Part shown: positions 43,471-52,795 of the stretch, piece by piece
How positions within the stretch are numbered: the first letter of the stretch is position 1
Layout of the letters: every line of letters begins with the position of its first letter
NCBI GenBank assembly: GCA_017934745.1
Contig: JAGBIY010000027.1
Location: 60,806-124,805, forward strand
From: Treponema sp.
GTDB lineage: Bacteria; Spirochaetota; Spirochaetia; Treponematales; Treponemataceae
Direction of reading: 5' to 3'
DNA length: 64,000 nt
The notes under the pieces: model-generated
Databases searched by the model: none
Told to the model about the DNA's origin: nothing
What the model saw: the letters and a program-made list of their open reading frames with translations, nothing else
Program-made: the position numbers and the translations under genes

Positions 43471-44437
43471 TGAAATCAAGAACTCCGTGTCTCAGACTGA
43501 TGAGTCTATTTCCGGCATGGACGACGATATTTCCAAGCAGAACGGAGCTGTGGAGTCGGTGGGGAAGGCTGTAGACTGCGTGGCTGACGAGATGCGGAAT
43601 TTGACCGAAAAAATTTGCAGGCAGGATTCCCTTGTCGAGTCCTCTTCCTCGAAGATTGACTGGATGGTCGAGTCCCTGAACGAAATTTCTGGGGAGATAA
43701 ACAATCTTTCCCAGTCTTTTGAGCAGCTCGTTTCGGATGTCAACAAGAACTCTTCCGCCCTTGAAAGCGCTGTCGACCAGATTCTTGCCGTACAGGCAGA
43801 GAGCGGAACTCTGCTTGAAATCAACACTGTGATTTCATCGGTGGCGGAGCAGACGAACCTGCTCGCCATGAACGCCGCCATCGAGGCCGCCCATGCAGGC
43901 GAGGCCGGAAAGGGATTCGCCGTCGTCTCGGATGAAATCAGGAAACTCGCGGAAACCACTTCCGACCAATCAAACAACTCCGGCGAGTCGCTCAGGAAGA
44001 TTCAGGAGCAAATCAACGAGATTTCAAATTCGTCGGTTTCCGTGAAGGATTCGTTCAACTTGATAAGCGAAAAGATTCAGGAAATTTCCCGCGTCATGGG
44101 TAGGCTTGACAGCAATGTGACAGATGAGAGTCAAAAAGCCACTGATGTCAGGCTTTCCCTCACAGACATAAGAGACGGCATAAAGATTGTGATGAAGAAT
44201 CTGGATGTAATCAACGAGAACACGGGCGAGGCATCCGACGCTTGCAAGAACCTCGTTCAGACGAACAGGTCCGTCAACGAGGCCATCCAAATCTGCAAAA
44301 GAAGCGCTTCCGCCCTCGGCGACGCTTCCAACGAAATAAACATTGTTTCCGAGAAGACGAACCATGCCGTTTCCCGCTTGAAGTCCAGTGTCAGCACTTT
44401 CAAGGTGAGAAACTCCGACAGCCCGGTTGAAGATTGA
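43361..44437 (+). pseudogene. Chemotaxis receptor, C-terminal signalling part (frameshifted)
   Basis: The cytoplasmic half of the same receptor in the +1 frame, readable back to about 43340 ([14 protein letters not shown]). It contains the conserved signalling tip [40 protein letters not shown] and flanking coiled coils. No start or ribosome site is present at its beginning (a GTG at 43361 is chance). The two halves together have the full length of a receptor minus part of the HAMP linker, so a small deletion that shifted the frame is more likely than a simple base error. Confidence 0.82.
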
Positions 44438-44451
44438 AAGGTGGAAGTCGG

Positions 44452-44487
44452 GAATTGGGAGGGGGAAGATTCCCCACTTCCCAATTC
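44452..44487. repeat. Hairpin between convergent genes
   Basis: GAATTGGGA (44452-44460) pairs with TCCCAATTC (44479-44487), with further pairing of GGGGAA and TTCCCC inside. T-runs are absent on both sides, so termination by it alone is doubtful. Confidence 0.5.
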
Positions 44488-44502
44488 TCCGCCTTCAATC
44501 CC

Positions 44503-45498
44503 TCATTTTCCCCCTAGAATCCCCTCAATCGCGTCCAGTTCGTCGCTTGAAAACGCCAGCTTGTCAACGATTTTCACGTTCTCCTCGATTTGCTCCGGGG
44601 TGTGCGCGCCAATCAAGACGGAGGTAAGCCCGCCGCTCCTCAAGTTCCAGCAGAGCGCCATCTGCGAGAGAGTCTGGCCGCGCTCCTTGGCGATTTTGTT
44701 CAGCTTCCGTATCTTTTCGATTTTCTCTTCGGTTATCGAATCCTTCTTCAAAAAGAAATTCCTTGATGCTCGGCTGTTTTCCGGGATTCCGTTCAGGTAC
44801 TTGTCGGAGAGGAGCCCCTGCGCGAGCGGACTGAACGTTATGCTGCCGCTTCCGGCTTTTTCGAGCGTCTCCAAAAGTCCGTCGTCCTCGCTCCATTTGT
44901 CGAACATGTTGTAGCGGAACTGGTTTATGAGCAGGGGAGTCCTGTTCCTTTTTAGGATTTCCGCGGCCTCTTTCGCCTTTTCGCTCTTGTAGTTCGAAAT
45001 TCCTGCGTAGAGTGCCTTTCCCTGATGAATCAAGTCCGATATCGTGTCCATCGTCTCCTCGAGCGGTGTCTCGTCGTCGGGTCTGTGGTGGTAGAAGATG
45101 TCGACGTAGTCGAGCTTCATGCGCTTGAGGCTCTGGTCAAGGCTCGCCGTGAGGTACTTCCTTGAGCCTTTGTCTCCGTAGGGGCCTTCCCACATGACGT
45201 ATCCAGCCTTCGTTGAGATTATCATCTCGTCCCGGTAGTGCTTCATTTCCTGGTTCAGGATTCTTCCGAAATTCTCCTCCGCGCTTCCAGGGACAGGACC
45301 GTAGTTGTTCGCAAGGTCGAAGTGCGTGATTCCGAGGTCGAACGCCTTGAAAATCATCCGCTTCTGGTTCTCGAAGTCGTCTATCGAGCCGAAGTTGTGC
45401 CAGAGTCCGAGCGAGACGATTGGAAGCTTGAGCCCGCTTCTTCCGCATCGTCTGTAGACCATTCCGTTTTCGTATCTCTTTTCGTCAGCTTTGTGCAT
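44503..45498 (-). CDS. Aldo/keto reductase, YghZ type
   Basis: A 331-residue NADPH-dependent reductase. The catalytic residues appear in THFDLANNYGPVPGSAEENFG (Asp, Tyr), IISTKAGYVMWEGPYG (Lys) and DIFYHHRPDDETPLEETM (His). The pattern is that of E. coli YghZ, which reduces L-glyceraldehyde 3-phosphate and methylglyoxal. It starts 3 bases after the stop of the VWA gene, so it may be the last member of that operon, although its function looks unrelated. Confidence 0.92.
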   Translation of the reverse strand: MHKADEKRYENGMVYRRCGRSGLKLPIVSLGLWHNFGSIDDFENQKRMIFKAFDLGITHFDLANNYGPVPGSAEENFGRILNQEMKHYRDEMIISTKAGYVMWEGPYGDKGSRKYLTASLDQSLKRMKLDYVDIFYHHRPDDETPLEETMDTISDLIHQGKALYAGISNYKSEKAKEAAEILKRNRTPLLINQFRYNMFDKWSEDDGLLETLEKAGSGSITFSPLAQGLLSDKYLNGIPENSRASRNFFLKKDSITEEKIEKIRKLNKIAKERGQTLSQMALCWNLRSGGLTSVLIGAHTPEQIEENVKIVDKLAFSSDELDAIEGILGGK

Positions 45499-45501
45499 TT
45501 T

Positions 45502-46680
45502 TCACTCCTTTTTTGAAAATTGTGTCAGGTCGTCCTTCCTCAGCGCGGCCGCCAGAAGTTCCGGGAGCCTTTCTGGTGGGCAGGCGAAGCACGGAACCGA
45601 CATTCCCGCTATCGCCGAGGCCGTGGCCTTGTCGTAGTACGCGCGCCCACCGTCCTCTATCGCGAGCAGCACCACGACGGTGACTCCCGAATCCTTCAAT
45701 TCTTCTATTTTTTTGAGAAGTCCGTTCCTGCTTCCGTATTCGTCCAAATCCGATATGAGGAAGAAGAGAGTGTGGGTCGGGTCCGTGACGAGCGTCTGGC
45801 AGTATTCGAGCGACTTCTTTATGTCTGTGCCGCCTCCCATCTGGAAGCCGAAGAGCAGGTCGACTGGGTCGGATGCGAGGTCTGTCAAATCCATTATCTC
45901 CGTGTCGAATGCTACGATGTTCGTCTTCACGCTGCTCATCGAGGCGAGAATCGAAGCCATTATCGAAGAGTGGATTATCGAGTCGCCCATGGAGCCGCTC
46001 TGGTCGATGTCGAGTATTATGTTCCATTTGCTCGTCTTCGCCCTCCTGTCATAGAACCAGACGTGCTCCGGGATTATCGTTCCGAGAGAGCTGTCGTAGT
46101 TCTTCAAGTTCCGTCCGATTGTCTGCTTGAAGTCGATTGCGGACGCGCTCGGAAGCGGAGAGTGGCTCTTCCTGTTCAGAGCTGACGAGACCGCCGACTG
46201 GATTTCCGATGCCAGAAGGGAATTCACTTTGTCGACGATTTTCTTTATGTAGAATCTCGCGCTCTCCTTCGATTTGTCCGGTATCTGGTTTTTCAGCTCA
46301 AGCAGGAGTGAGGCCATGTTCATGTCGGGTTCTATGCTTTCCAGAAGCTCCGGCTCAAGGAGGAGTTGCTTGAGGCCTTTTCTTTCTATCGCATCGTTCT
46401 GCACCACGACTACCGTGTCGCTGTCGAACAGAGTCCTCAAGTTTCCGAGCCACTTCGAAATGACGGGCGATGACGGACCGTTTCCGCTTCCCCTCCCTTT
46501 GCCTTTCGTGAGTGTCCGGTCGTCTTTACCGTATATCGCGCTGAGTGTCTCGTCCATGAGCCTCTGCCGCTCCGTGAGCGCACAGCCGCTTTCTCCCGTG
46601 CCAGAGAGGGGGCCGAGTTTTTCTTCTGCCTCGTTTCCCAGAATCAGCCTCCACCGGGCGATTTTTTCTTTCTGTGTCAT
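45502..46680 (-). CDS. VWA-domain protein of the MoxR cluster
   Basis: A 392-residue protein with a C-terminal von Willebrand factor A domain. The metal-site motif is IILDIDQSGSMGDS near residue 222, followed by the threonine in GGGTDIKK and the aspartate in FLISDLDEYG. The N-terminal half is helical. VWA proteins encoded beside MoxR ATPases act as adaptors that recruit targets to the ATPase. It lies 18 bases behind the DUF5682 gene. The E. coli yeh locus (YehP) is a likely counterpart. Confidence 0.82.
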   Translation of the reverse strand: MTQKEKIARWRLILGNEAEEKLGPLSGTGESGCALTERQRLMDETLSAIYGKDDRTLTKGKGRGSGNGPSSPVISKWLGNLRTLFDSDTVVVVQNDAIERKGLKQLLLEPELLESIEPDMNMASLLLELKNQIPDKSKESARFYIKKIVDKVNSLLASEIQSAVSSALNRKSHSPLPSASAIDFKQTIGRNLKNYDSSLGTIIPEHVWFYDRRAKTSKWNIILDIDQSGSMGDSIIHSSIMASILASMSSVKTNIVAFDTEIMDLTDLASDPVDLLFGFQMGGGTDIKKSLEYCQTLVTDPTHTLFFLISDLDEYGSRNGLLKKIEELKDSGVTVVVLLAIEDGGRAYYDKATASAIAGMSVPCFACPPERLPELLAAALRKDDLTQFSKKE

Positions 46681-46698
46681 TCTTTCCTCTTTCTTCTC

Positions 46699-48978
46699 CT
46701 AGATGTCGTCGAAATCAAAATCCGAAAGCTCTCCAATCTTTTTCTTGTCCGCTTCCGTGATTGTCTGGGTGAGGACTTCCGCAGTGCTTCCCTTGTCCGT
46801 TCCCCAAATTTCCCCAAGGTTCTCCGCTATCTCGCATTTTTCGTTTTGTGAGAATTCTGCGAACGTGCGCCTGAGGACAACAAGTGACCTGTCGAATTCG
46901 TCGTTGTCCAGACTGTCGATGTATTTGTTCAGCTCCTCCCATATCTGGATGCGGGCGATGAGGGCGAAATGGTTCTTCTCCGAAAGTCCCTCGAACCAAA
47001 GAGCCGCGAGGTCGGGCGGGGTGCCTTTGGAGAGCCTTCTCGATATTTCCGCTGAAAGCTTGTCGTTTCCGCATTTTCCCCTTTCTAGGAGCAGAGACAT
47101 TGAGAATCCAGAGCAGCGGCAGTTGAGGCTGTCGTCCTCCGCTATCTGATAGAGGGTGTCGAGGAGAAGCTGTTCGTCGAGGCTGCTGTGGTTGAGCTGC
47201 AGCTTGCTGATGGAGTCGATTGCGGAACATATTTTTCTGGCGTTCTCGTCGTCGCACCTGCACGCTTCCTTCATGATGAGGATTGAGCGAAGGTAGAGCT
47301 TTTCCACCATCGGCTCAAGCGTCTCCGTGTCGAATTTCCTGAGCGTTCCGTAGCGGACTATCGTAGAGAGTCTGTCGGCGGTCGAGGCTGTCTGGAAAAG
47401 GGCGTTGTCTTCTGTCGAGAGGGCCTGCACTTTCTTGAGGGCGTAGGCGCACATGTCTGGAAGTCCGCACTGGAACGCCTTTCCAAAAACTTCCGCCGTT
47501 CCGTCCATAGACTGCGCTTCGTCCGTCATCTCCTTCAGGCGGCTTGCGCACACGCCTTTTATCGAGTCTCCCATGAGCGACGCTTCGACAAGTTCTATCT
47601 CGACTTCCGGGAGCCACTGCGCCGACCAGACTTCCTTCCAGTTCATGTTGCTCTGCCCGGATTCCTTGATTCGGGCGAAGTTCACTCCGATGACCGACAG
47701 CCGGTTGAGGAAGAACGAGCGGTACAAGTCCCTGAACGCCGCTTCGTCCGACTGCGCCGAGAGCTTTTCTCGAAGGTCTAGCTCTATTTCCGAGACGACT
47801 TCGCTTCTGTGCTTTTCGAGCTTGAGCTTTTCGAGCTGTCTGTTGAAGTCGTCCTGGACCGCGGTCTTGCTCATTCCTTGGGGCAGGTAGCCGACCACTG
47901 GCCGAATTTTCACTTTCGTCGTCGCGTACACGATTTTCGAGAAGTCTCCGTGTCCGATTGTCGCGGTCATTGCGTCGTCCAGGTCTTCTATGTTCGGGTG
48001 CCTGCCGCCCCTGATTGCCGAGAGCGCGTACGCGAGCCTTTCGGTCTCTATGAGCGAAGCCGCCGAAACGATGTTGCCGGCGTTCCTGTGCTCCTTCGCG
48101 CATTCGACGATGTATGCCGTGACGAAGCCCTTCATGATTTCGTCGTTGCTTTCGCCTTTTTTGATTCCTTTTGTGAAGGCGTCGAACATCATCTGGTAGT
48201 ATGACGGCGACTCGTTTCCCGCTCCATAGCCCGACATTGACGAGAGCCTGAAAAATGAGTAGGGCATGAGTGTAGCGAACGAGTTTGCTTTTGGAAGATT
48301 TTCTGCTTCCTCGTCCGTCATCGCTTCGTTCTCCTCAAGCCCGCCCACATGGAAGGCTCCGCAGACGCAGACTATCTTTTCAGGCGGCGTTCCGCTTTTT
48401 ATGGCGGCTTCGATTTTTTTCTTCATGAACGCTTCGCGGACGAGTGTCTCTGCCGTGTCTCTCCTGCCTTGGCTTTTCTCCGCCTTCCGAAGCTCCCTTC
48501 CGAACGCGTTCGCCGCCTCCCTGTATTTTCCGGTGTTCCCCAGCTGCTCGAACGTCCGCTCCCACCAGCTTTCGTGGCTTTCGCCGGTCGCGACTTCCAT
48601 TCTTTTGTAGACGCTCTCGGTGGTCCCCTCGCTCTCTTTTTCGTCTCCGCTCGGCATCGCGAGGAAAACCGACGACGGAAGGTCCATGAATTCGACTTTT
48701 GAACCGTTCTTTTTCGCCCAAAGGAGAGCCTGCACTTCCGGGGAGTATTCGGCGAACGGGTAGAGAATCGAGCGGACGGGGGCTTTTTCCGTGTACGCCA
48801 TGACTGCGATTGGAAAGCGAACTTTCGGGTCGCAGATTGAGTCTATCATGTAGTTCAAGTCCGAAGGCCCTTCCACCAGGACAAGCTCAGGTTTTTTCTC
48901 TTCCAGAAACGACCTCAGCTCTATTCCTGCCGCCGGTGAAAGGTGCCTCACTCCAAAATAGAAAGGACTTTGAGTCAT
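46699..48978 (-). CDS. DUF5682-family protein of the MoxR cluster
   Basis: A 759-residue cytoplasmic protein with no recognised catalytic motif. The N-terminus FYFGVRHLSPAAGIELRSFLEEKKPELVLVEGPSDLN is characteristic of the family and recalls TraB/EreA-like folds. The start MTQSPF (48978) overlaps the stop of the MoxR gene as ATGA; in-frame ATGs up to 49017 would overlap it further. It is always met beside MoxR and VWA genes in the clusters I know of, and may be a platform or effector of the ATPase complex. Confidence 0.75.
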   Translation of the reverse strand: MTQSPFYFGVRHLSPAAGIELRSFLEEKKPELVLVEGPSDLNYMIDSICDPKVRFPIAVMAYTEKAPVRSILYPFAEYSPEVQALLWAKKNGSKVEFMDLPSSVFLAMPSGDEKESEGTTESVYKRMEVATGESHESWWERTFEQLGNTGKYREAANAFGRELRKAEKSQGRRDTAETLVREAFMKKKIEAAIKSGTPPEKIVCVCGAFHVGGLEENEAMTDEEAENLPKANSFATLMPYSFFRLSSMSGYGAGNESPSYYQMMFDAFTKGIKKGESNDEIMKGFVTAYIVECAKEHRNAGNIVSAASLIETERLAYALSAIRGGRHPNIEDLDDAMTATIGHGDFSKIVYATTKVKIRPVVGYLPQGMSKTAVQDDFNRQLEKLKLEKHRSEVVSEIELDLREKLSAQSDEAAFRDLYRSFFLNRLSVIGVNFARIKESGQSNMNWKEVWSAQWLPEVEIELVEASLMGDSIKGVCASRLKEMTDEAQSMDGTAEVFGKAFQCGLPDMCAYALKKVQALSTEDNALFQTASTADRLSTIVRYGTLRKFDTETLEPMVEKLYLRSILIMKEACRCDDENARKICSAIDSISKLQLNHSSLDEQLLLDTLYQIAEDDSLNCRCSGFSMSLLLERGKCGNDKLSAEISRRLSKGTPPDLAALWFEGLSEKNHFALIARIQIWEELNKYIDSLDNDEFDRSLVVLRRTFAEFSQNEKCEIAENLGEIWGTDKGSTAEVLTQTITEADKKKIGELSDFDFDDI

Positions 48979-50060
48979 CTGTTGAGTTCCCTGCATGCTT
49001 TGTAAAGTCCGCTCCATTCGCTTCCGCGCTTTTTCATCACGTTCTCAAGATATTCCGTCCACGCTATCCTGTCGTTCTCTTCGTCTTTTACGACGGCTCC
49101 CTGCAGCGAGGCCGCCAAGTCCTCCGCCGTTATGGTGCCGCTTCCGAAGCTTCCTGCCAGCGCCATTGAATTTGTCAGGAGCGATATCGCCTCGGCTGTA
49201 GAGAGAACGCCGCTCGTGGTCTTGAGCTTCTGCGCTCCGTCCTCGGTCTTTCCGTTCCTCAATTCCCGGAAGACTGTGACGACCTTCTCGACCGCATCCA
49301 CGTCCGGGAGCGCGGAGCCAAGGGAGAGGGACGACGAGAGCTGCTCCACGCGCCTTTTGATGATGTCCGCCTCTGTCTTCGCGTCGTTGGGGACAGGGAG
49401 GACTATGATGTTGAACCTCCTCTTGAGCGCGGCCGACATGGAATTCACGCCCTTGTCGCGCGTGTTGGCCGTGGCTATGACCGAGAACCCCTTTTTCGCG
49501 GGAATGTCCAGTCCAAGTTCCGCCACGCTCAGTCTTTTTTCGGAGAGAATCGAAATCAGCGCGTCCTGCACTTCGCTCGCGCACCTTGAAATCTCCTCGA
49601 ATCTAGCTATCGTTCCGCTTTCCATTGCGTTGTAGACCGGGCTTTTCACGAGAGCGTCCATGCTCGGCCCCTTTGAGATGAGCATCGCGTAGTTCCACGA
49701 GTACCTTATCTGCTCTTCCGTCGTTCCTGCCGTTCCCTGCACGACTTTCGTGGAGTCCCCGTTTATGGCCGCCGCCAGATGCTCGCTGAGCCACGATTTC
49801 GCCGTTCCCGGCTCTCCGATGAGGAGCAGCGCGCGGTCCGTCACGAGAGTGGCTATCGCGACTTCCACGAGCCGCTTGTTTCCGATGTACTTCGGCGTTA
49901 TCTCCTTGTCTCCGGCCTTTCCGCCTGTTATGTACGTCAAAACCGATTTCGGCGACATCTTCCAGCCTTCCGGAATCGGGTTCGTCTCGTTCTGTATGAG
50001 CGCGTCGATTTCGTCCTTGTACAGTTCCTCTGCGGTTTTCCTCAGGACATTTCCGTTCAT
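48975..50060 (-). CDS. MoxR-type AAA+ ATPase
   Basis: A 361-residue AAA+ protein. Walker A is GEPGTAKSW (near residue 82), Walker B region IARFEEISRC, sensor 1 VIATANTRDKG and arginine finger in AALKRRFN. It should form a hexamer that remodels or loads cofactors into target proteins together with the VWA protein. AAGGAG lies upstream. It follows the unknown gene at 50086 after 25 bases and overlaps the DUF5682 gene. Confidence 0.9.
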   Translation of the reverse strand: MNGNVLRKTAEELYKDEIDALIQNETNPIPEGWKMSPKSVLTYITGGKAGDKEITPKYIGNKRLVEVAIATLVTDRALLLIGEPGTAKSWLSEHLAAAINGDSTKVVQGTAGTTEEQIRYSWNYAMLISKGPSMDALVKSPVYNAMESGTIARFEEISRCASEVQDALISILSEKRLSVAELGLDIPAKKGFSVIATANTRDKGVNSMSAALKRRFNIIVLPVPNDAKTEADIIKRRVEQLSSSLSLGSALPDVDAVEKVVTVFRELRNGKTEDGAQKLKTTSGVLSTAEAISLLTNSMALAGSFGSGTITAEDLAASLQGAVVKDEENDRIAWTEYLENVMKKRGSEWSGLYKACRELNR

Positions 50061-50085
50061 TTTTTCTTCTCCTTATAGTTGATGT

Positions 50086-50829
50086 TTACTTTGAATTTTT
50101 TCTCCGTTCCCGTTTTTTCCGCATCTCTTCGACCAGAGTTTTCGCTTCTTCTTCGAAATATCTGCTTTTCTTGAGCTTTTTTTCGATGCTTGAGAGAAGC
50201 GATGTGTTCTCTCCGTCGAATTCGTCCACGAACGCGTAGAGCTGCATCAGACTCAAAAGCCCGATGGATTCGAGAAGGGGGTATTTGTTCAGGAACGTCC
50301 TGTTTTCCGAGAGCGATTTTTCCACGCATGGGACTCCCTCCGACATTATCCGTCCGCTTTCCATTCCGAGCGCGCGCTCCAGCCCTTCCGCGAATTTCGG
50401 GAGGAATCGGTAGTCCGCGATGTAGATGGCGCATTCGGCGAAGTCTTCCGGGTACATCGTCCTCTTGAACTTCGGAAGCTTTTTCTGAATGGCGGAGTGG
50501 GGGATTTCGATGTATTTCGTCGGAATGGCGTTTTTCCGCTCGATTGCCTTCATCTCTCCGGCCGCCTCGTCCGCCTCCGACTGGGTGTAGACGACCGCGT
50601 CAATCAACGCGAGGGTGTCGAGCAGCCGCCCGTTCATCGTGTCCTTGTCCGCCGAATAGACTCCTTCCATTCCATCTTTTATCTTTCCGAAAACCGGACT
50701 CAGCTCTGAAAGAGGCAGGAAATTCTCGTACGCCTTTCTCAGCTTGAAGTCTTCGTGCAGAAGCGATGTGCCGGAAATCACGGCGTTCTCAATCCGCTCC
50801 TTCAAATCGTGTAGTGCTGTCAAATCCAT
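50086..50829 (-). CDS. Unknown protein of the MoxR cluster
   Basis: A 247-residue helical protein with a very basic, charged C-terminus (ending KKRERRKNSK). No domain was recognised. It is enclosed by the SWIM-protein gene (22 bases) and the MoxR gene (25 bases), so it belongs to the complex by context. It could be the local equivalent of a small, poorly conserved partner in the yeh-like loci. Confidence 0.6.
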   Translation of the reverse strand: MDLTALHDLKERIENAVISGTSLLHEDFKLRKAYENFLPLSELSPVFGKIKDGMEGVYSADKDTMNGRLLDTLALIDAVVYTQSEADEAAGEMKAIERKNAIPTKYIEIPHSAIQKKLPKFKRTMYPEDFAECAIYIADYRFLPKFAEGLERALGMESGRIMSEGVPCVEKSLSENRTFLNKYPLLESIGLLSLMQLYAFVDEFDGENTSLLSSIEKKLKKSRYFEEEAKTLVEEMRKKRERRKNSK

Positions 50830-50851
50830 ACTTGTCTTTCTCCTTGTTTTT

Positions 50852-52309
50852 TCACGACAACCTTACGACCGCTTCCTTCGTGATGAACGAGTGGATTTGG
50901 AACTGGATTGTCTTCGTCCGCCTGTTGTAGAACATCTTGCCGAACACGGCATTCGCGCTTTCCAAGTCGACCGGGAAATACCGGAGCGATTTTTCCAGCT
51001 GCTCCGTTCCGCACATGTCGCTAGAGCTTCCGTTCTCCTCCGGCGCGTCCTCGATTTGAATCCTTCCGCCTTTCCCATCGTCGATGAACAGTCCGTCTCC
51101 GACCTTTCCGATTTTTGACAACGGAAGAATCATCGCAAGTTCCTTTTCATGGAGCGTGTTCTTTATGTGGTTCTTGAATTTCTTCTCCGCCGCCGAAAAA
51201 CTCTCCTCCGCGCAACCGGCAAGCGCGAGCCTGTCCTCGGCTGTTATCGGGCGCGTGGTGAAACTGTCCCACCGCACTCGGCTGGTTCCGGGGTACTTGT
51301 ACATTTTCGGGACGAGAATCATCTCGAAGCAGCTGTCGGAGCTTTTCATCTTTGCCCTGGCTTTCTTCGGCACCATGTTCACGACCACGCAGATTTCCTT
51401 CGTGTCCAAGTCCACGCACCACGATTTTTCAATCGATTCGCCTTTCACCTTGTCGTCCACTGTCTCGAACGAAAGCTCAATGAGTCTGGCGTTCTCTTTG
51501 AGCGAGTTGATTCTCTCAAGCTCGTCGAGTTTCCAGATTCCGCCGAGTTCTTCGAAGAGCGCGTCGTCGCCGCCGCCGAATTCGCTGTCAGCCATTTTCT
51601 TCTCAAGAAAGGCAGTTCCCTTCTTTATTATTGTGTTCAGTTTTATGAGATGCCTGATGGCGTTTGCGTACGCGTCTCTCTTTTCTTCCTCGTCTCCGTC
51701 CTCAAGGATTTCCATGGACTCCGCTATTCTGTTGAATATGAGCTGGGGGCCGGGGAGGCCGTAGTTGTAGAGTTCCGTCGCCAAATCAGTGAGTTTTTCG
51801 CGCGAGGTGCCTGTCAGGGTGGCGAGTCCTGCGGTCATCAGTTCGTCGACCATTTTCCTTGCCATCAAAAGCCCCTCAAGCTGCTTCTCGGCCTTCTTCT
51901 CTGCCGCCTTCACCGATGCCGCGGTCTTCTTCTTCGGCTTCTCCGCTTTTTCTGCCTTCTTCAGTTCGCGCTCTTCCGCTTTCGCCTTTTTTTCAGCGAG
52001 TTCTTCCGGCAGCGTGTCCTCCGTGAATTCCGCGCCGTCCGCCATCAAGAGCATGAGGGCGATTCCGTGCTTGCATGGGAATTGGCGGCTGGGGCACGAG
52101 CAACGGCACACTGGCAGCTTCGTTTCGTCGCTCGTGTCCACCGATGTCGCGTAGGGGGTCTTTCCGCTTCCTTTGCAGAGCCCCCAATGGAATTTTCCGT
52201 CCTGCGTTTTTTTCAAATTTGTGAAGCTTCCCTTTTCAGCGAGCTTCCTTCCGTTCGAGAAAGCGGAATCGTTCACCGCCATCTGCTCTACCATGGCTTT
52301 CGTAAGCAT
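50852..52309 (-). CDS. SWIM zinc-finger protein of the MoxR cluster
   Basis: A 485-residue protein. The SWIM motif CxC...CxH is seen as CRCSCPSRQFPCKHGIAL near residues 68-85. A Lys/Ala/Glu-rich helical linker follows (about 105-145), then a larger C-terminal domain. SWIM fingers bind DNA or proteins. It is first in the operon, with AGGAG upstream and a hairpin at 52333-52362 ahead of it. E. coli YehQ is a comparable protein in a comparable locus. Confidence 0.82.
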   Translation of the reverse strand: MLTKAMVEQMAVNDSAFSNGRKLAEKGSFTNLKKTQDGKFHWGLCKGSGKTPYATSVDTSDETKLPVCRCSCPSRQFPCKHGIALMLLMADGAEFTEDTLPEELAEKKAKAEERELKKAEKAEKPKKKTAASVKAAEKKAEKQLEGLLMARKMVDELMTAGLATLTGTSREKLTDLATELYNYGLPGPQLIFNRIAESMEILEDGDEEEKRDAYANAIRHLIKLNTIIKKGTAFLEKKMADSEFGGGDDALFEELGGIWKLDELERINSLKENARLIELSFETVDDKVKGESIEKSWCVDLDTKEICVVVNMVPKKARAKMKSSDSCFEMILVPKMYKYPGTSRVRWDSFTTRPITAEDRLALAGCAEESFSAAEKKFKNHIKNTLHEKELAMILPLSKIGKVGDGLFIDDGKGGRIQIEDAPEENGSSSDMCGTEQLEKSLRYFPVDLESANAVFGKMFYNRRTKTIQFQIHSFITKEAVVRLS

Positions 52310-52332
52310 TGGAACTCCTTTTTGTGATGAAA

Positions 52333-52362
52333 CCAGTTCGGAAACTTCATTTTCGGAACTGG
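52333..52362 (-). promoter_or_regulatory. Dyad upstream of the SWIM/MoxR operon
   Basis: CCAGTTC (52333-52339) and GAACTGG (52356-52362) form a perfect 7-bp inverted repeat with further partial pairing in the loop. It lies 24 bases before the SWIM start codon and may be an operator or leader hairpin. Confidence 0.4.
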
Positions 52363-52513
52363 CCTATTGTCTATTTCCATTATACACCAAATGTTGACGC
52401 TTTTTTCGTCTTTCATGAGAATGTAGGGCATGAGTGGAAATTTGTCAGATGCTCCGCTTGAAAAAAAATGCCGGGGAGAAATTGGCAGCACTTGTGGCTG
52501 GAGGCCAAATTGT

Positions 52514-52735
52514 ATGCAAGAAAAAGATTTTGAAAAGAAAGCCGGATTCATCTCTTGGTGCATTGAAGAATATGCTGCATTGCATGGTAAAAACGGTCGT
52601 GTTGTTGCAAATGACTTTGCAGAGAAAAATGTTCTTGATTTTCTCGGCAGTCATTACGAAGTTCTTCACTCGCAAGGAAAATCGTATATATTGGAAGCGA
52701 TTGACGATTTTGTGGAATCGGGAGTCCAAAAATGA
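52514..52735 (+). CDS. DUF3791-family small protein
   Basis: A 73-residue protein, MQEKDFEKKAGFISWCIEEY at the start and LHSQGKSYILEAIDDFVESG near the end, matching DUF3791 proteins. These are usually encoded just before a DUF3990 gene and may act as its antitoxin-like partner. GGAGG nine bases upstream supports this start; an earlier in-frame ATG at 52430 has no such site. The stop overlaps the start of a truncated DUF3990-like gene as ATGA. Confidence 0.72.
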   Translation: MQEKDFEKKAGFISWCIEEYAALHGKNGRVVANDFAEKNVLDFLGSHYEVLHSQGKSYILEAIDDFVESGVQK

Positions 52736-52791
52736 AAGTATATCACGGAGGGTTCATGGAGGTCGCGGAACCCAAAATTTTAGCGAGGTGA
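52732..52791 (+). pseudogene. Truncated DUF3990-like gene (first 19 codons)
   Basis: The start MKVYHGGFMEVAEPKILAR matches the opening of DUF3990 proteins (typically M-x-V/L-YHG-...-V-x-x-P), which are more than 130 residues long. Here a stop follows at once, 4 bases before the next gene. The pair DUF3791/DUF3990 has therefore lost its second member, probably when the downstream cassette was joined. Confidence 0.55.
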
Positions 52792-52795
52792 TAAA

